DNA from: Dasyornis broadbenti
Lineage: Eukaryota > Chordata > Aves > Passeriformes > Dasyornithidae
Assembly: GCA_013397935.1 (NCBI GenBank)
Contig: VZRN01000659.1
Location: 1,665,206-1,729,205, forward strand
Length of the DNA stretch: 64,000 nucleotides
Direction: 5' to 3'
A program made the translations under genes and the position numbers. The stretch's first letter is position 1. Each line of letters starts with the position of its first letter. Below are positions 63,892 through 64,000 of this stretch, one piece after another. Below the pieces are notes generated by a model that was given only the letters and a program-made list of their open reading frames with translations, had not been told where the DNA came from and made no database searches.

Positions 63892-64000
63892 CAAACAAAA
63901 AAGAAACAAGAAAAAAAGAAGGAAAGGGAAAGAGAAAGAGAGAGAGAAGGAAAGAAGGAAAGAAGGAAAGAAGGAAAGAAGGAAAAAGAAAGAAAGAAAG
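63892..64000. repeat. purine-rich microsatellite, runs off the window end
   Basis: A/G-rich sequence develops into an eight-base tandem repeat GAAGGAAA (about 63946-63984) and then AAAG units to the last base. The array continues beyond the window, so its length is unknown. Confidence 0.95.

Overview
The window looks like non-coding nuclear DNA from a bird. The evidence is a set of CR1-type LINE 3' fragments with the avian tail motif (ATTCTGTGA on the sense strand, ATCACAGAAT when inverted) and a solo LTR of the avian ERVL kind that I associate with the TguLTR5 group. The sequence is AT-rich and poor in CpG, with simple repeats and N gaps typical of a draft vertebrate assembly. I could not determine the species. 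The LTR family fits a neoavian bird better than a chicken-like one, but that rests on memory of the families, not on a search.

I found no protein-coding exon I can support. The longest open frames are at most 145 codons. They show no recognisable domains, several have an equally long open frame on the opposite strand, and some lie in CR1 or homopolymer sequence. No tRNA, rRNA or CRISPR-like structure was seen. The window is best read as a gene desert or one very long intron.

Layout: 1-8.6 kb is unique AT-rich sequence with a poly(A)/N gap, an (AT)n tract, a decayed palindromic repeat and a block rich in homeodomain-like motifs. From 8.6 to 12.5 kb there are four CR1 fragments, three clear and one ancient. 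From 12.5 to 24.7 kb the sequence is mostly featureless, with a long (TC)n tract and a possible regulatory block near 20.2-20.6 kb. A further CR1 lies at 24.7-25.0 kb. Between 25 and 45.5 kb the main point of interest is a GC-richer patch near 35.15-35.30 kb that resembles a non-coding first exon with a strong splice donor. A complete solo LTR with a perfect 5-bp target-site duplication occupies 45.5-46.1 kb. A 71-N gap at 47.0 kb is flanked by near-identical sequence and is probably an assembly artefact. The remainder is unique sequence with two GC-rich patches (53.1-53.6 and 55.2-55.4 kb), long poly-T tracts, hairpins and a terminal GAAGGAAA/AAAG microsatellite running off the end.

No gene system or pathway can be reconstructed. 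The most useful results are the dated-style insertion (solo LTR plus target-site duplication), the assembly error, and the candidate alternative first exon.
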